From Gadus chalcogrammus (taxonomy: Eukaryota; Chordata; Actinopteri; Gadiformes; Gadidae): a DNA stretch of 64,000 nucleotides. The stretch spans positions 743,892 to 807,891 of the forward strand of contig NC_079416.1 of assembly GCF_026213295.1 (NCBI RefSeq). Direction: 5' to 3'. Positions within the stretch are counted from its first letter, which is position 1. Every line of letters starts with the position of its first letter. The notes beneath the pieces are model-generated. The model worked only from the letters and a program-made list of their open reading frames with translations. It made no database searches and was not told where the DNA came from. Both the position numbers and the translations under genes were made by a program. Shown here piece after piece: positions 55,358 through 64,000 of the stretch.

Positions 55358-56752
55358 ATGGCTTCATCAACTCCTCCGGCAGTTGCCATGGCCGCCCAAC
55401 AGAATCGAAGGAATGCAGTGAGATTCAACCTCCTAGAAGACCTCGAAATGGACCGGCTTCAGTTCAGCCGACAAATTCTCCAGAAAGACCTTCAGTTTTC
55501 GACCAACGAACTGGATTACGTTTTTGCCTTCCCGGGTAAGAAGATATATGAAGTTGTCTTCACAACAGTGCAGAACTTTGACCTTTGTATGCAACGATTT
55601 GATGAGAAGAAGAGATCAGCACCGAGCTTCAAGAAGATCACAATGATACCACTGGCAGAAAGAGATGTAAAGACAGTCCACGTGATTATCCTTTCTGAAA
55701 AAGTTAGAAATCAAGATGTGTGGACCTGGTTATCGAGGTTTTGCGATGTCACCAATGGAATGGAGGTTACCGACATCGATGGAGTAAAAACAGGAACCAG
55801 ACGCTTCCAGGTGCGTCTACGACGGGCTGAGGGAGCAGTCCAACACATCCCCAACACGATCCAGCTGGGAGCATTCCGTGGCTCTGCCTTCTACCCTGGC
55901 CAACCCAAGCAGTGCAGGAGGTGTGGAAGCCTGGACCATCTTGCGGCCGCCTGTCCAAGCAACAACTGCAAAAGGTGCAAAGCATCAGACCACAACACAG
56001 ACCAGTGCACAACCCCACTAGAATGCAGCTTGTGTTCTTCAACCAGCCACAGATTCAGGGACTGTCCCAAAGCCTACTCCAACCGAGTGAAGCTCAACAC
56101 TATCACCAACAACTTCCCGATGAACCAAGGTCTTAACGAGGACCAACCAATACACCAGGTGCTGCTCGTTCCCCAAGAACCGGATGCAGCCCCAGATAAT
56201 GAACCAATATTGGACGGGGCTGCAGACCCCATACCGGATGATTATGTAGGGTCCACTGCCATCGACGCCACCCTTGCCCCAGCGATCGACCACCGGCCTG
56301 CACAGCAAGCGGAATCCACCCCCAGGCCAGAACAGGGCATCCAGCGAAGGAAATCTCCGGCAACTCTCCAGGAAGCAGGTGACATGTCAGAATTCCTGCT
56401 GGCTAACATTCCTGATATAACGGATCCCGAAATGCCCGCTGAGAGGGGGAACCCGCTGTTGGAAGCACTAGAAACTCCTCCGGCTATACCATTGTTTGAA
56501 AGCCCACCCGACCAATCAGCACATTCCAAGAAACGTCAGATTAATTCTTCATCATCAGGTGAGCCATCTCTCCTGACGATTCCCACGTATCCCGGAACAA
56601 AATGGTCATCGTCCCCTGAAAAAAAACCCTCCTTTCTCGAAGACGAGCAGGTGGAGGCCTTTACTGCTGTCACGCACATCAGGGAAACCCACAATCCGGA
56701 GCCTCTAGCTAGACCCAAACGACCAAAAAAGATCAGGAAAGACCAAATATAG
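55358..56752 (+). CDS. ORF1: LINE ORF1 protein (Tx1-type, zinc knuckles)
   Basis: 464 codons, intact. An RRM-like N-terminal region lies at about 20-165, then three knuckles: C186/C189/H194/C199, C204/C207/H212/C217 and C223/C226/H231/C236. A long P/E-rich, probably disordered tail ends in a basic patch (RPKRPKKIRK). Such proteins bind LINE RNA as a chaperone and help form the RNP. The ATG at 55358 is in a good context (GCCGGCCATGG). The stop lies 32 bases before the ORF2 ATG, with a C tract between them. Confidence 0.88.
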   Translation: MASSTPPAVAMAAQQNRRNAVRFNLLEDLEMDRLQFSRQILQKDLQFSTNELDYVFAFPGKKIYEVVFTTVQNFDLCMQRFDEKKRSAPSFKKITMIPLAERDVKTVHVIILSEKVRNQDVWTWLSRFCDVTNGMEVTDIDGVKTGTRRFQVRLRRAEGAVQHIPNTIQLGAFRGSAFYPGQPKQCRRCGSLDHLAAACPSNNCKRCKASDHNTDQCTTPLECSLCSSTSHRFRDCPKAYSNRVKLNTITNNFPMNQGLNEDQPIHQVLLVPQEPDAAPDNEPILDGAADPIPDDYVGSTAIDATLAPAIDHRPAQQAESTPRPEQGIQRRKSPATLQEAGDMSEFLLANIPDITDPEMPAERGNPLLEALETPPAIPLFESPPDQSAHSKKRQINSSSSGEPSLLTIPTYPGTKWSSSPEKKPSFLEDEQVEAFTAVTHIRETHNPEPLARPKRPKKIRKDQI

Positions 56753-56784
56753 TTTTTGCCCCCCCCCCCCCACTCACTATCCTG

Positions 56785-59700
56785 ATGCCTGTCCTCTCCA
56801 TCTCATCCCTGAACACTAGAGGCCTTAATGACCCTGTGAAGTGCCTGACGGCTTTCACCTTTTTAAATAGTGAAAAACATGATTACAAGACATTTGAACA
56901 AAGATGGACTTTTGGCCAATCTGTATGGTCAGGGGACAACAAGAACAGAGCGTCAGGGGTTGTGGTTTTATTCAAAGGTAAAGATTTCTGCATACAAAGG
57001 GTCAAACGAGTGATTGGTGGAAGACTGCTTTGCATTGACGTTGAATGGCACCAGCTAAAATTTAGAATAATCAATGTTTACTGTCCACCTGATCTAAATG
57101 AACGCCTAGAGGTTCTTAAAGAAATACAGCCGCTTCTTGTGTGTGGAAGCGATGTGATCCTGGGCGGGGACTTCAATTGTCTTATGGACAAAAAGGACAG
57201 AATGACCGTTGCTACGGTCAGGCTTGACTCAAGTTCAGAAATGTTGAATAACCTCATCAAGGATTTTAAACTTAATGATACCTTTCGCTATAAGAACCCT
57301 AACACACCAGGCTATACGTGGTCAAATGGCACCATTTGTTCACGTATTGATTTTCTGTTGACAACAAAGAACATTTTAGTTTCTGATGCAGCTGTTACCC
57401 CAGTTTTTTTCAGTGACCATTCAAAAATTGACTGCACAATAAGGTGCAATGTTAAGGCTCATACAAGCCAAAATCCCTGGAAATTAAATGTTTCATTACT
57501 CAAAGATCTAAAATTAGTAGAAAGACTAAAGGACAAGTTAAAAAGATGGATTTCACTACAGTTTTTATTCCAGTCAGTCGGTGAGTGGTGGGAAGACTTA
57601 AAAAGTCGGACCAAAAACTTTTTCACACGAGAAGGGAAAAGAATTTCAATGAAAAAGCGTTTCAAATACAAAAAACAACAGGCAAAGTTACAGCGTTTAT
57701 ATACGATGGCCCATTCAGGGTTTGATGTGGCAGTAGAGATTGCGAGGCTAAAGAAGGAGATGATGGCTGTTACTGCTGAGGATTCTAAAGGCCTTCTTAT
57801 GCGTAGCAGGACTAAACACATGGAAGATAACGAAAAATGTTCCAGATACTTCTTTAGGAAATTAGCCAGACCCAGGAACACCATGTCATCCATTCTGAAT
57901 GAGGATGGAATAGAAAAAACAGAAACTAAAGACATCCTTGCTTTAATACATACCTTTTATACTGAATTGTATAAAGAAGGGGTGACTGACATAAACGCCT
58001 TGGAAGACCTCTTGAGTTTCTTAAAGCCAAACGTCGGTATTGCCTCTGAACTCGAAAGTGACTTAACTGTAAATGAATTGACCAAAGCCATACAGAGCAT
58101 GCAAGATAATAAGGCCCCAGGAGCTGATGGGTTACCCAAAGAATTTTATGTTACCTTTTGGGATATATTAAAAGACCCACTTTTAGAGATGTTTAATGAA
58201 AGTTTGCATAGTAATAATCTACCATTATCCTTAAGAACAGGTATCATCTCCTTGCTTTACAAAAAAGGAGACAAAAAAGACATTAAGAACTGGCGCCCAC
58301 TTACCTTGCTTGGTGTAGACAGAAAGATCCTTGCAAAAGCCTTTTTTTTCCGCCTGCAACAAGTGTCTGGGCAGATTGTGGGGGAAGAGCAGACATGTGC
58401 AATACCTGGAAGATGCATGAGTGAAAGTCTTGCCTTAGTCAGAGATTCCTACCTCTACGCATATGACCGCAGACTGCCATTATGTATATCCGCCTTAGAT
58501 TTGGAAAAAGCATTTGACAAGGTTAGCCATACCTTCCTCAGGAAAGTCCTGGTTAAACTTGGTTTTGGCCTCAGCTTAGAGCTTGGATTGACTTGCTGTA
58601 TACTGACTGCTTAAGCAAGGTTGTTATCAATGGTCACTCCACTGACACCTTTGAAGTTTGCTCAGGAGTAAGACAGGGATGCCCATTGTCTGTTATGTTG
58701 TTTATATTTGCCATGGAGCCCTTGGCACGGGCTATAAAGGAAGACCCTTCTATTCATGGTCTCCAAGTCCCTGGAAGCGGGGGACAGGAAGCCAAGCTAG
58801 CCGTGTATATGGATGATCTAACAATATTATGCACAGACAATAAGTCAATACTCAAAGTGCTATATTGGTGTGACCAATTCTCCGCCGCCTCTAGTGCCAA
58901 ACTCAATAGGTCAAAAAGTGAAATCTTGTATCTTAATTGGCCGGAACCTAATTTTAACCACGGCCTGGTCCAAAGGGATGAGAGAATTGAGATTCTTGGA
59001 CTAGAGATTGGGCAAAATATGGAAAATATTAATTGGGAGAAAAAACTACCAATGATTAAAGGTAAACTGCTCCAATGGGAACAAAGAAATCTCACCTTTA
59101 CGGGGAAAGTACTGGTGATCAACTCAGAAATTGTTGCTTCTCTCACTTACCTTGCCGCAACAATTCCAGCCCCCAAGCATGTAATGACAGCCCTGAGAAG
59201 ATGCATTTTTCAGTTTGTGTGGGGAGCGCAGCAAGAGAGAATTAGACGAGAGATAATGTATAGACCATTGCAGAAAGGGGGTCAAAATGTCCCTGATCTA
59301 GCAAAGAAAATGGAGGCTCTATTCCTGACGCCCATATTGCAGGCAGTACTAAACGAAAATAGGAGGAGCCTATGGCCAAATTTCGCCATGTTCTGGGTAG
59401 GCCATCAAGTCCTAAGGAAAGTGGGGTTAAGACCGTGCCTAAAAAGACCTCATGCAGAGAAGAGACCTCCGCTGTATGAAAGGGTGGTGACCTTTGTAAA
59501 GTCTGGAAAGTGGCGGGATGTTGGTCGGGTAGACCGAGCCTTCGTGGAGAGTTGTTTGAGCCCCGAACGGTCAAGACTGGTTACTGTTGGCGTGCTGGCT
59601 GAAACCAGCTGCCTTAGGGTGTGGAGAAATGTCAATGCGCCTTTTTTGTTCAATGCATATAGAGAGCTCGCTTGGCAGGCAGTTCAGAGGTGTCTCCCTA

Positions 59701-60139
59701 CACGAGACTTTCTGAAGAGACGGGGGTCATCTAAGAGTGCAAGATGTCCCAGGGTGGGGTGTGGTGGAGATGAGGATGTTTCACATTTGTTGTGGTCATG
59801 TGGGGTGGCTCGGAGGGTTTGGCGCTTATTGGGGCCATGGCTGGGTGACCTGTTTAGAGTCCCAACGGAATCAGATGTCCTGTATGGGGTTATAAAGAGT
59901 GGTGACGGTAAGGGCTGGGAAAGATGGTGGGCCTTGATAATTGCACAAAAGAGTCGATGTGGAGGTGTCGTAACCTAATGGTGTACAAGAGCCTTTTGTT
60001 TTCAGCGGAATCAATCGTTAATTTGAGCATAACCTTGGTAAAGGATTATGTGTGGAGGGACAAGGAACGATATGGAATTGTGGTATGTAAGGAACTCTGG
60101 AAAATAGAGAACACTGAGTTATGTAGAATTTTGTGTTAA
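56785..60139 (+). pseudogene. ORF2: LINE ORF2 (endonuclease-reverse transcriptase), two frameshifts
   Basis: Frame one (56785-58614) has the APE endonuclease: N10 in SLNTRG, GGDFN at 127-131, SDH at 210-212. A stretch after residue 30 that normally carries the catalytic Glu (QETH-like) is missing. RT follows: KAPGADG from residue 443, NWRPLTLL, and LEKAFDKVS from 573. A frame change at about 58568 moves the reading to the frame of 58593-59978, with RQGCPLS, the YMDD active site (58806-58817) and a C-terminal CX4-C...H..C motif near 59745-59795. A second frame change near 59940 leads to the end at 60139. The copy is therefore inactive on its own. Confidence 0.85.
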
Positions 60140-60235
60140 CATTTGAATGCGTTGACCTTGCTGTAAAATGTAACTATTTTGCTTGTTAACCTTTGAATGT
60201 GTTTTGACCTTGAAACCATGTTGTAAAATGTAACT
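60134..60235 (+). repeat. Tandem repeat in LINE 3' UTR
   Basis: Two units, each running from GTTAAC through TTTGAATG and TTGACCTTG to TGTAAAATGTAACT, at 60136-60175 and 60185-60235. The second has an extra 10-11 bases inside. Confidence 0.8.
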
Positions 60236-60273
60236 CTGTGCCTGACTTAAATAAACGCCTAGAAAATTGGTTC

Positions 60274-60394
60274 ACCCATAGCGAGGCTCAGCCATTGCAC
60301 TGAGGCTGTTGCTGACCCGTGCGAATTCCCCAAATGTGGGAATCTCGATTGCATAATTTCTGGTAGTGGGGGACTGCGTTCGCGCTCTCCCCTG
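60274..60394 (+). pseudogene. U1: U1 snRNA, 3' part (bases 45 to end)
   Basis: Continues from ACCCATAGCGAGGC through stem-loops II and III, the Sm site AATTTCTGG (usual AATTTGTGG) and the final stem-loop with GTTCGCGC, ending CCCCTG. With the 44 bases at 55237 it makes about 165 nt, the normal length. The gene is split and cannot give normal U1. Confidence 0.93.
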
Positions 60395-60402
60395 ATCATG
60401 TT

Positions 60403-60420
60403 GTTCTAAAGAAATAATAG
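60403..60420 (+). terminator. snRNA 3' box
   Basis: GTTCTAAAGAAATAATAG begins 9 bases after U1. Spacing and sequence fit the vertebrate 3' box GTTTN0-3AAA... that directs Integrator cleavage. Confidence 0.65.
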
Positions 60421-61735
60421 CTATGAATGGCTTCATAGTGCTATATTGCAGTCCATACCATGTTTTGCATCGCTACGTTTCTTCAAAAGATCACGCAAAC
60501 GATGACGCCCAAGCAGTGTAATGCATTGCGTTCAAATATGGAACTCTGAGTCTGGAATAACGCATTCATTCATTAATTCATTAATTCATTCATTCATTTC
60601 TTTCATTCATTATGGATCCTTATTTCCAGAAATATTATGTGCAAGGCCTAGATTATCAAAATCCGCTAGTGATGAGATTCATATTATCAAGTGGAAAAGT
60701 GTTTAATTGTTACATTTTTGGGCTGAATTAAGAAAAATAATAAGAATGTATTCAGTGCACTCACTTTGTCTGGATGACAGAGCCATTCACAGAATTCATT
60801 ATTTTGACCACACAGGGAGTGCAGCCAGCAAAGTGGGGGTGTATTCACACCTCTGGTTGCGGGAGAGAAGACACAAGGACTTCTAATTTCTTTGGTGTGT
60901 TTTTTCTTTCCACTACCCCACCCCTTGTGAAAGCCAAGCACAAAGAGACTCAAATTCTTTTACAACTTTTATTTTTCACCCCGAATGGGTTTCATTGAAA
61001 AGGCAATGCATATAAAACACAAGTAAACAAGATCTGTTTAATTAAAAGCTCGCCCACCACAACAAGGTACAGATCTACAGGCGAGAACACGAGAGCATGA
61101 GACGAGAGACAAACATGTACTACCATTTGCAAACATTTAGTTAAACATGGAGCTGACAGACATGCACACATCAAAAGGAAAGGCACATATAAATAACTAA
61201 TAATAATGCAAAAATCTCAACAATTGAAGAACACACACTTGTACTCAAGATACAACTCAACAATTGGCTTGTACAGGCTAAAGTGCAATAATGAACATGA
61301 TTATCCAAAGACTCAGGTGACCAATCAACAAATAAAGGCTCAAGCTGTTCCTCCCTTTTGTGTTTTTTTGTGTTTTCTTTAGCAAACTTTTGTTAAAACT
61401 GAAGCAGACAAATACATACAAACATCACAAACACATGAAGCTGACAAAGACAAACAACATGCATGACAAAAACACAGATTATCTGAACATGAACAACCAC
61501 TAAAGGGTATGTAAACTGATTGTGTTAGATTGAAAAAAGATTGGCCTTGATATTGAAAATAGACCAGAATGGATACTACAAAGTTTTTTTGCATTTTCTT
61601 TAACGATATAAATAAATAGATAGTGCTTGCTGAAGCACTTTCATAACCCACACAAAGACAGAGACAAACACACACAAACAAGCCTCTTTCTCTCTCTTAC
61701 AGATGGCACAGGAACAGTGGCATCACAGAGGTAAG
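60421..61735. other. Intergenic sequence
   Basis: No gene recognised. An (ATTC)n tract at 60563-60612, an A/C-rich stretch at about 61130-61690, and short open frames without motifs. Confidence 0.55.
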
Positions 61736-61737
61736 TT

Positions 61738-61739
<2 letters not shown>

Positions 61740-61780
<41 letters not shown>
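61740..61780. repeat. (CA)n microsatellite
   Basis: About 20 CA units directly left of the palindromic-ended element. Confidence 0.95.
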
Positions 61781-61784
<4 letters not shown>

Positions 61785-61944
61785 GGCTGGGCGATATGGA
61801 CCAAAAGTCATATCTCGATATCTTCAAGCAGAATATCGATATAAGATATATATCGATATTTGTCGAAGGCGGGGGGGTGCGGCGCGCTCCGTGCGCAGAT
61901 TTGATATTACTATTTCTACCGTTCGGAATTGAATACAGTTTGAT

Positions 61945-62050
61945 GGTTGAATAAACCGTGGACTAGACACTGCCTCCGCCTCGTATTAGAGAACATTATA
62001 ATATATAACATCACGGCCAAAAGCTTTGTGCGCCTCCGAAATATTATGAA
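61945..62050 (+). repeat. Internal direct repeat, copy 1
   Basis: GGTTGAATAAACCGTGG through CACGGCCAAAAGC to CGCCTCCG; recurs 592 bp on with a few substitutions. Confidence 0.85.
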
Positions 62051-62423
62051 CCGTAACGATTGCGTGGGGGGGGGCGGACATGACATGCTATTTTATGTAT
62101 TCTTTAATATAGGTATTAGTGGGCAACTAACACAGTATTCAAAGACGTTCCAGAAATTCTGCCGTGCAGCCACGGTACCATGCGCTGTTTACAGTGGATG
62201 TATCGCAATGGCGAGGCGCATAGCCTTTAGCCGTGTTCTGTGAATATTCTAGAACACACGGGAGGCATGTCGCAGTTCATGTACTTCAGCGAGTCAAAGC
62301 CAAAGTTCCTTTCCCCCAATTCCTTCTCAACCATGGCTCAGATAACCCCCAATACAGTCTCGTTGTGGAAATACAAGAGACGTCAAAGAACCGACAAGAA
62401 ACACTCGCGTTACAGTGTGTGTG

Positions 62424-62425
<2 letters not shown>

Positions 62426-62459
<34 letters not shown>
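62426..62459. repeat. (CA)n microsatellite
   Basis: 17 CA units inside the element. Confidence 0.95.
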
Positions 62460-62462
<3 letters not shown>

Positions 62463-62536
62463 GGCGCTCGCACGGTCGTGTCTCATTGGCGGGCCAACGT
62501 CTCTGGGCGGGCCAGGCAGAGTAAGGGGAGGAGCTT

Positions 62537-62641
62537 GGTTGAATAAACCGTGGACTAGACACTGCCTCCACCTCGTATTTGAGAACATTATAATATATAA
62601 TATCACGGCCAAAAGCTGTGTGCACCTCCGGAATATAATGG
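62537..62641 (+). repeat. Internal direct repeat, copy 2
   Basis: Second copy of the 100-bp segment. Confidence 0.85.
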
Positions 62642-62817
62642 ACAGAATTGCACCCCTTTGGTTGCAACAGTTTTTAAGCACTCTCCACAAATTACGTGAT
62701 TTTGTAATTCGTCAGACAACTTATATCCAAACCATTTTCATACTATGGAGCTGTTGGTCTTTCGCTTGCAAACAAGCTCCTCGGAGCTGCAAGCTGCATG
62801 CGCAGGCGGACTCCATA

Positions 62818-62970
62818 GCTGTGTTCGAAATCTTTCCCTATCACGGATATAGTGCACTATATAGGGTGCTCGCCATTTTGTAGTGCTGTTCGAATTCTCA
62901 GTGGTTAATTTCATGCACAATATAGTGCACTTAAAATACCCAATAAATAGTGAAAGATTTCGAACACGGC
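62818..62970. mobile_element. Nested 153-bp MITE
   Basis: Terminal inverted repeats GCTGTGTTCGAAATCTTTC and, on the other strand, GCCGTGTTCGAAATCTTTC differ at one base. The interior has ATAGTGCAC motifs in mirrored positions (62849, 62921). Confidence 0.75.
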
Positions 62971-63009
62971 TCATGTTTCAAAAAGTGACGTGAGTCAGTG
63001 GAGGGGGCC

Positions 63010-63036
63010 GGGGGGGGGGGGGGGGGGGGGGGGGGG
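63010..63036 (+). repeat. G27 homopolymer
   Basis: Twenty-seven G in a row. Confidence 0.9.
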
Positions 63037-63167
63037 CAGGCAGAGGCTGTGTGTGTGAGCCGGAGGCAGAGCGGGAGAGACGTAAGCAGAGTTACAAAAT
63101 AGCAGGCGGCAGGCGCGGTTCGAAACTGGTGTTATTTGGAACAAATGTGCTGTAATTTCAACGCAAA

Positions 63168-63882
<715 letters not shown>

Positions 63883-63979
63883 CTGGAAACATAAAATACA
63901 CATGTGATCAGTATTGATATGACGTGTGTTCTATTTGCTTTCCACAGCCAACAGGTGAAACAAAGTGCTTATGACTTAC
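63883..63979 (-). other. Intron
   Basis: 97 bp on the minus strand, from GTAAGT (63979-63974) to a pyrimidine-rich TTTATGTTTCCAG. Both sites are consensus, and the joined frame is open (codon AG/A). Confidence 0.75.
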
Positions 63980-64000
63980 CTCCGCTTCTCACCACGTCTC
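63980..64000 (-). CDS. Upstream exon of the same gene (partial)
   Basis: 21 bases up to the window edge, ending GCGGAG before GTAAGT. In the phase set by the next exon they read as R/E/K-rich residues (RGEKR). Confidence 0.5.

Larger units (their letters stand above)
55281..60267 (+). mobile_element. Tx1-group LINE inserted in the U1 gene
   Basis: 4987 bp with 5' UTR, ORF1 with three zinc knuckles, ORF2 with APE-type endonuclease and reverse transcriptase, and a 3' UTR that has a tandem repeat and AATAAA near 60250 but no poly(A) tail. It is flanked by TGGTTC at 55275-55280 and 60268-60273. Tx1-group LINEs are known for target-specific insertion, for example into U2 snRNA (Keno) and 5S rRNA (Mutsu) genes. 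Full length, with both ends in U1, suggests true targeting. Confidence 0.9.

Noticed and set aside
62233..62883. 216-codon frame through a CA tract
   Set aside because: Runs through microsatellite (Thr-His repeat) and transposon sequence; no domain.

Overview
The window is eukaryotic and looks like a teleost fish genome. It holds tRNA-Val genes with internal pol III boxes, U1 and U2 snRNA genes, a class I endogenous retrovirus, a Tx1-type LINE, fish-style DNA-transposon relics, long CA microsatellites and one spliced exon pair. The species cannot be fixed by eye; very large tRNA/snRNA arrays of this kind are known from fish such as zebrafish (established knowledge, not tested here).

Region 1 (1-45090) is one uninterrupted tandem array with 124 tRNA-Val loci, all on the + strand: about 60 with anticodon AAC, 29 CAC and 35 TAC. 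All share one backbone and differ mainly at the first anticodon base. Spacing is about 299-310 bp with a short spacer, or 435-547 bp with a longer one. Groups of loci are duplicated again as higher-order repeats of 919, 1474, 1539, 2211, 3558 and 6314 bp. The loci run from perfect genes to half genes. Those with a T4 terminator carry it 10 bases after the tRNA (one has T5 at 9); all TAC loci and several AAC families have none nearby. Numbering of tRNA bases below is standard tRNA numbering. No protein-coding gene is supported in this region.

Region 2 (45091-54522) is a defective gammaretrovirus-like provirus: two LTRs, long leader, intact gag, start of protease, a 2.6-kb stretch of foreign sequence where reverse transcriptase should be, decayed integrase, and env reduced to signal peptide plus transmembrane subunit. 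Its left flank is the tRNA array and its right flank an snRNA cluster, with no target-site duplication visible.

Region 3 (54523-60420) holds a complete U2 snRNA gene and, 346 bp further on, a U1 snRNA gene split after base 44 by a 4987-bp Tx1-group LINE with a TGGTTC target-site duplication. The two U1 parts join to about 165 nt, followed by a 3'-box-like motif. The LINE has an intact ORF1 and a broken ORF2.

Region 4 (60421-64000) is intergenic sequence, then a CA-flanked palindromic-ended element (hAT-like) with a nested MITE, a 101-bp CA tract, and on the minus strand the last exons of an unrecognised Cys-containing protein whose reading frame runs through the CA tract.
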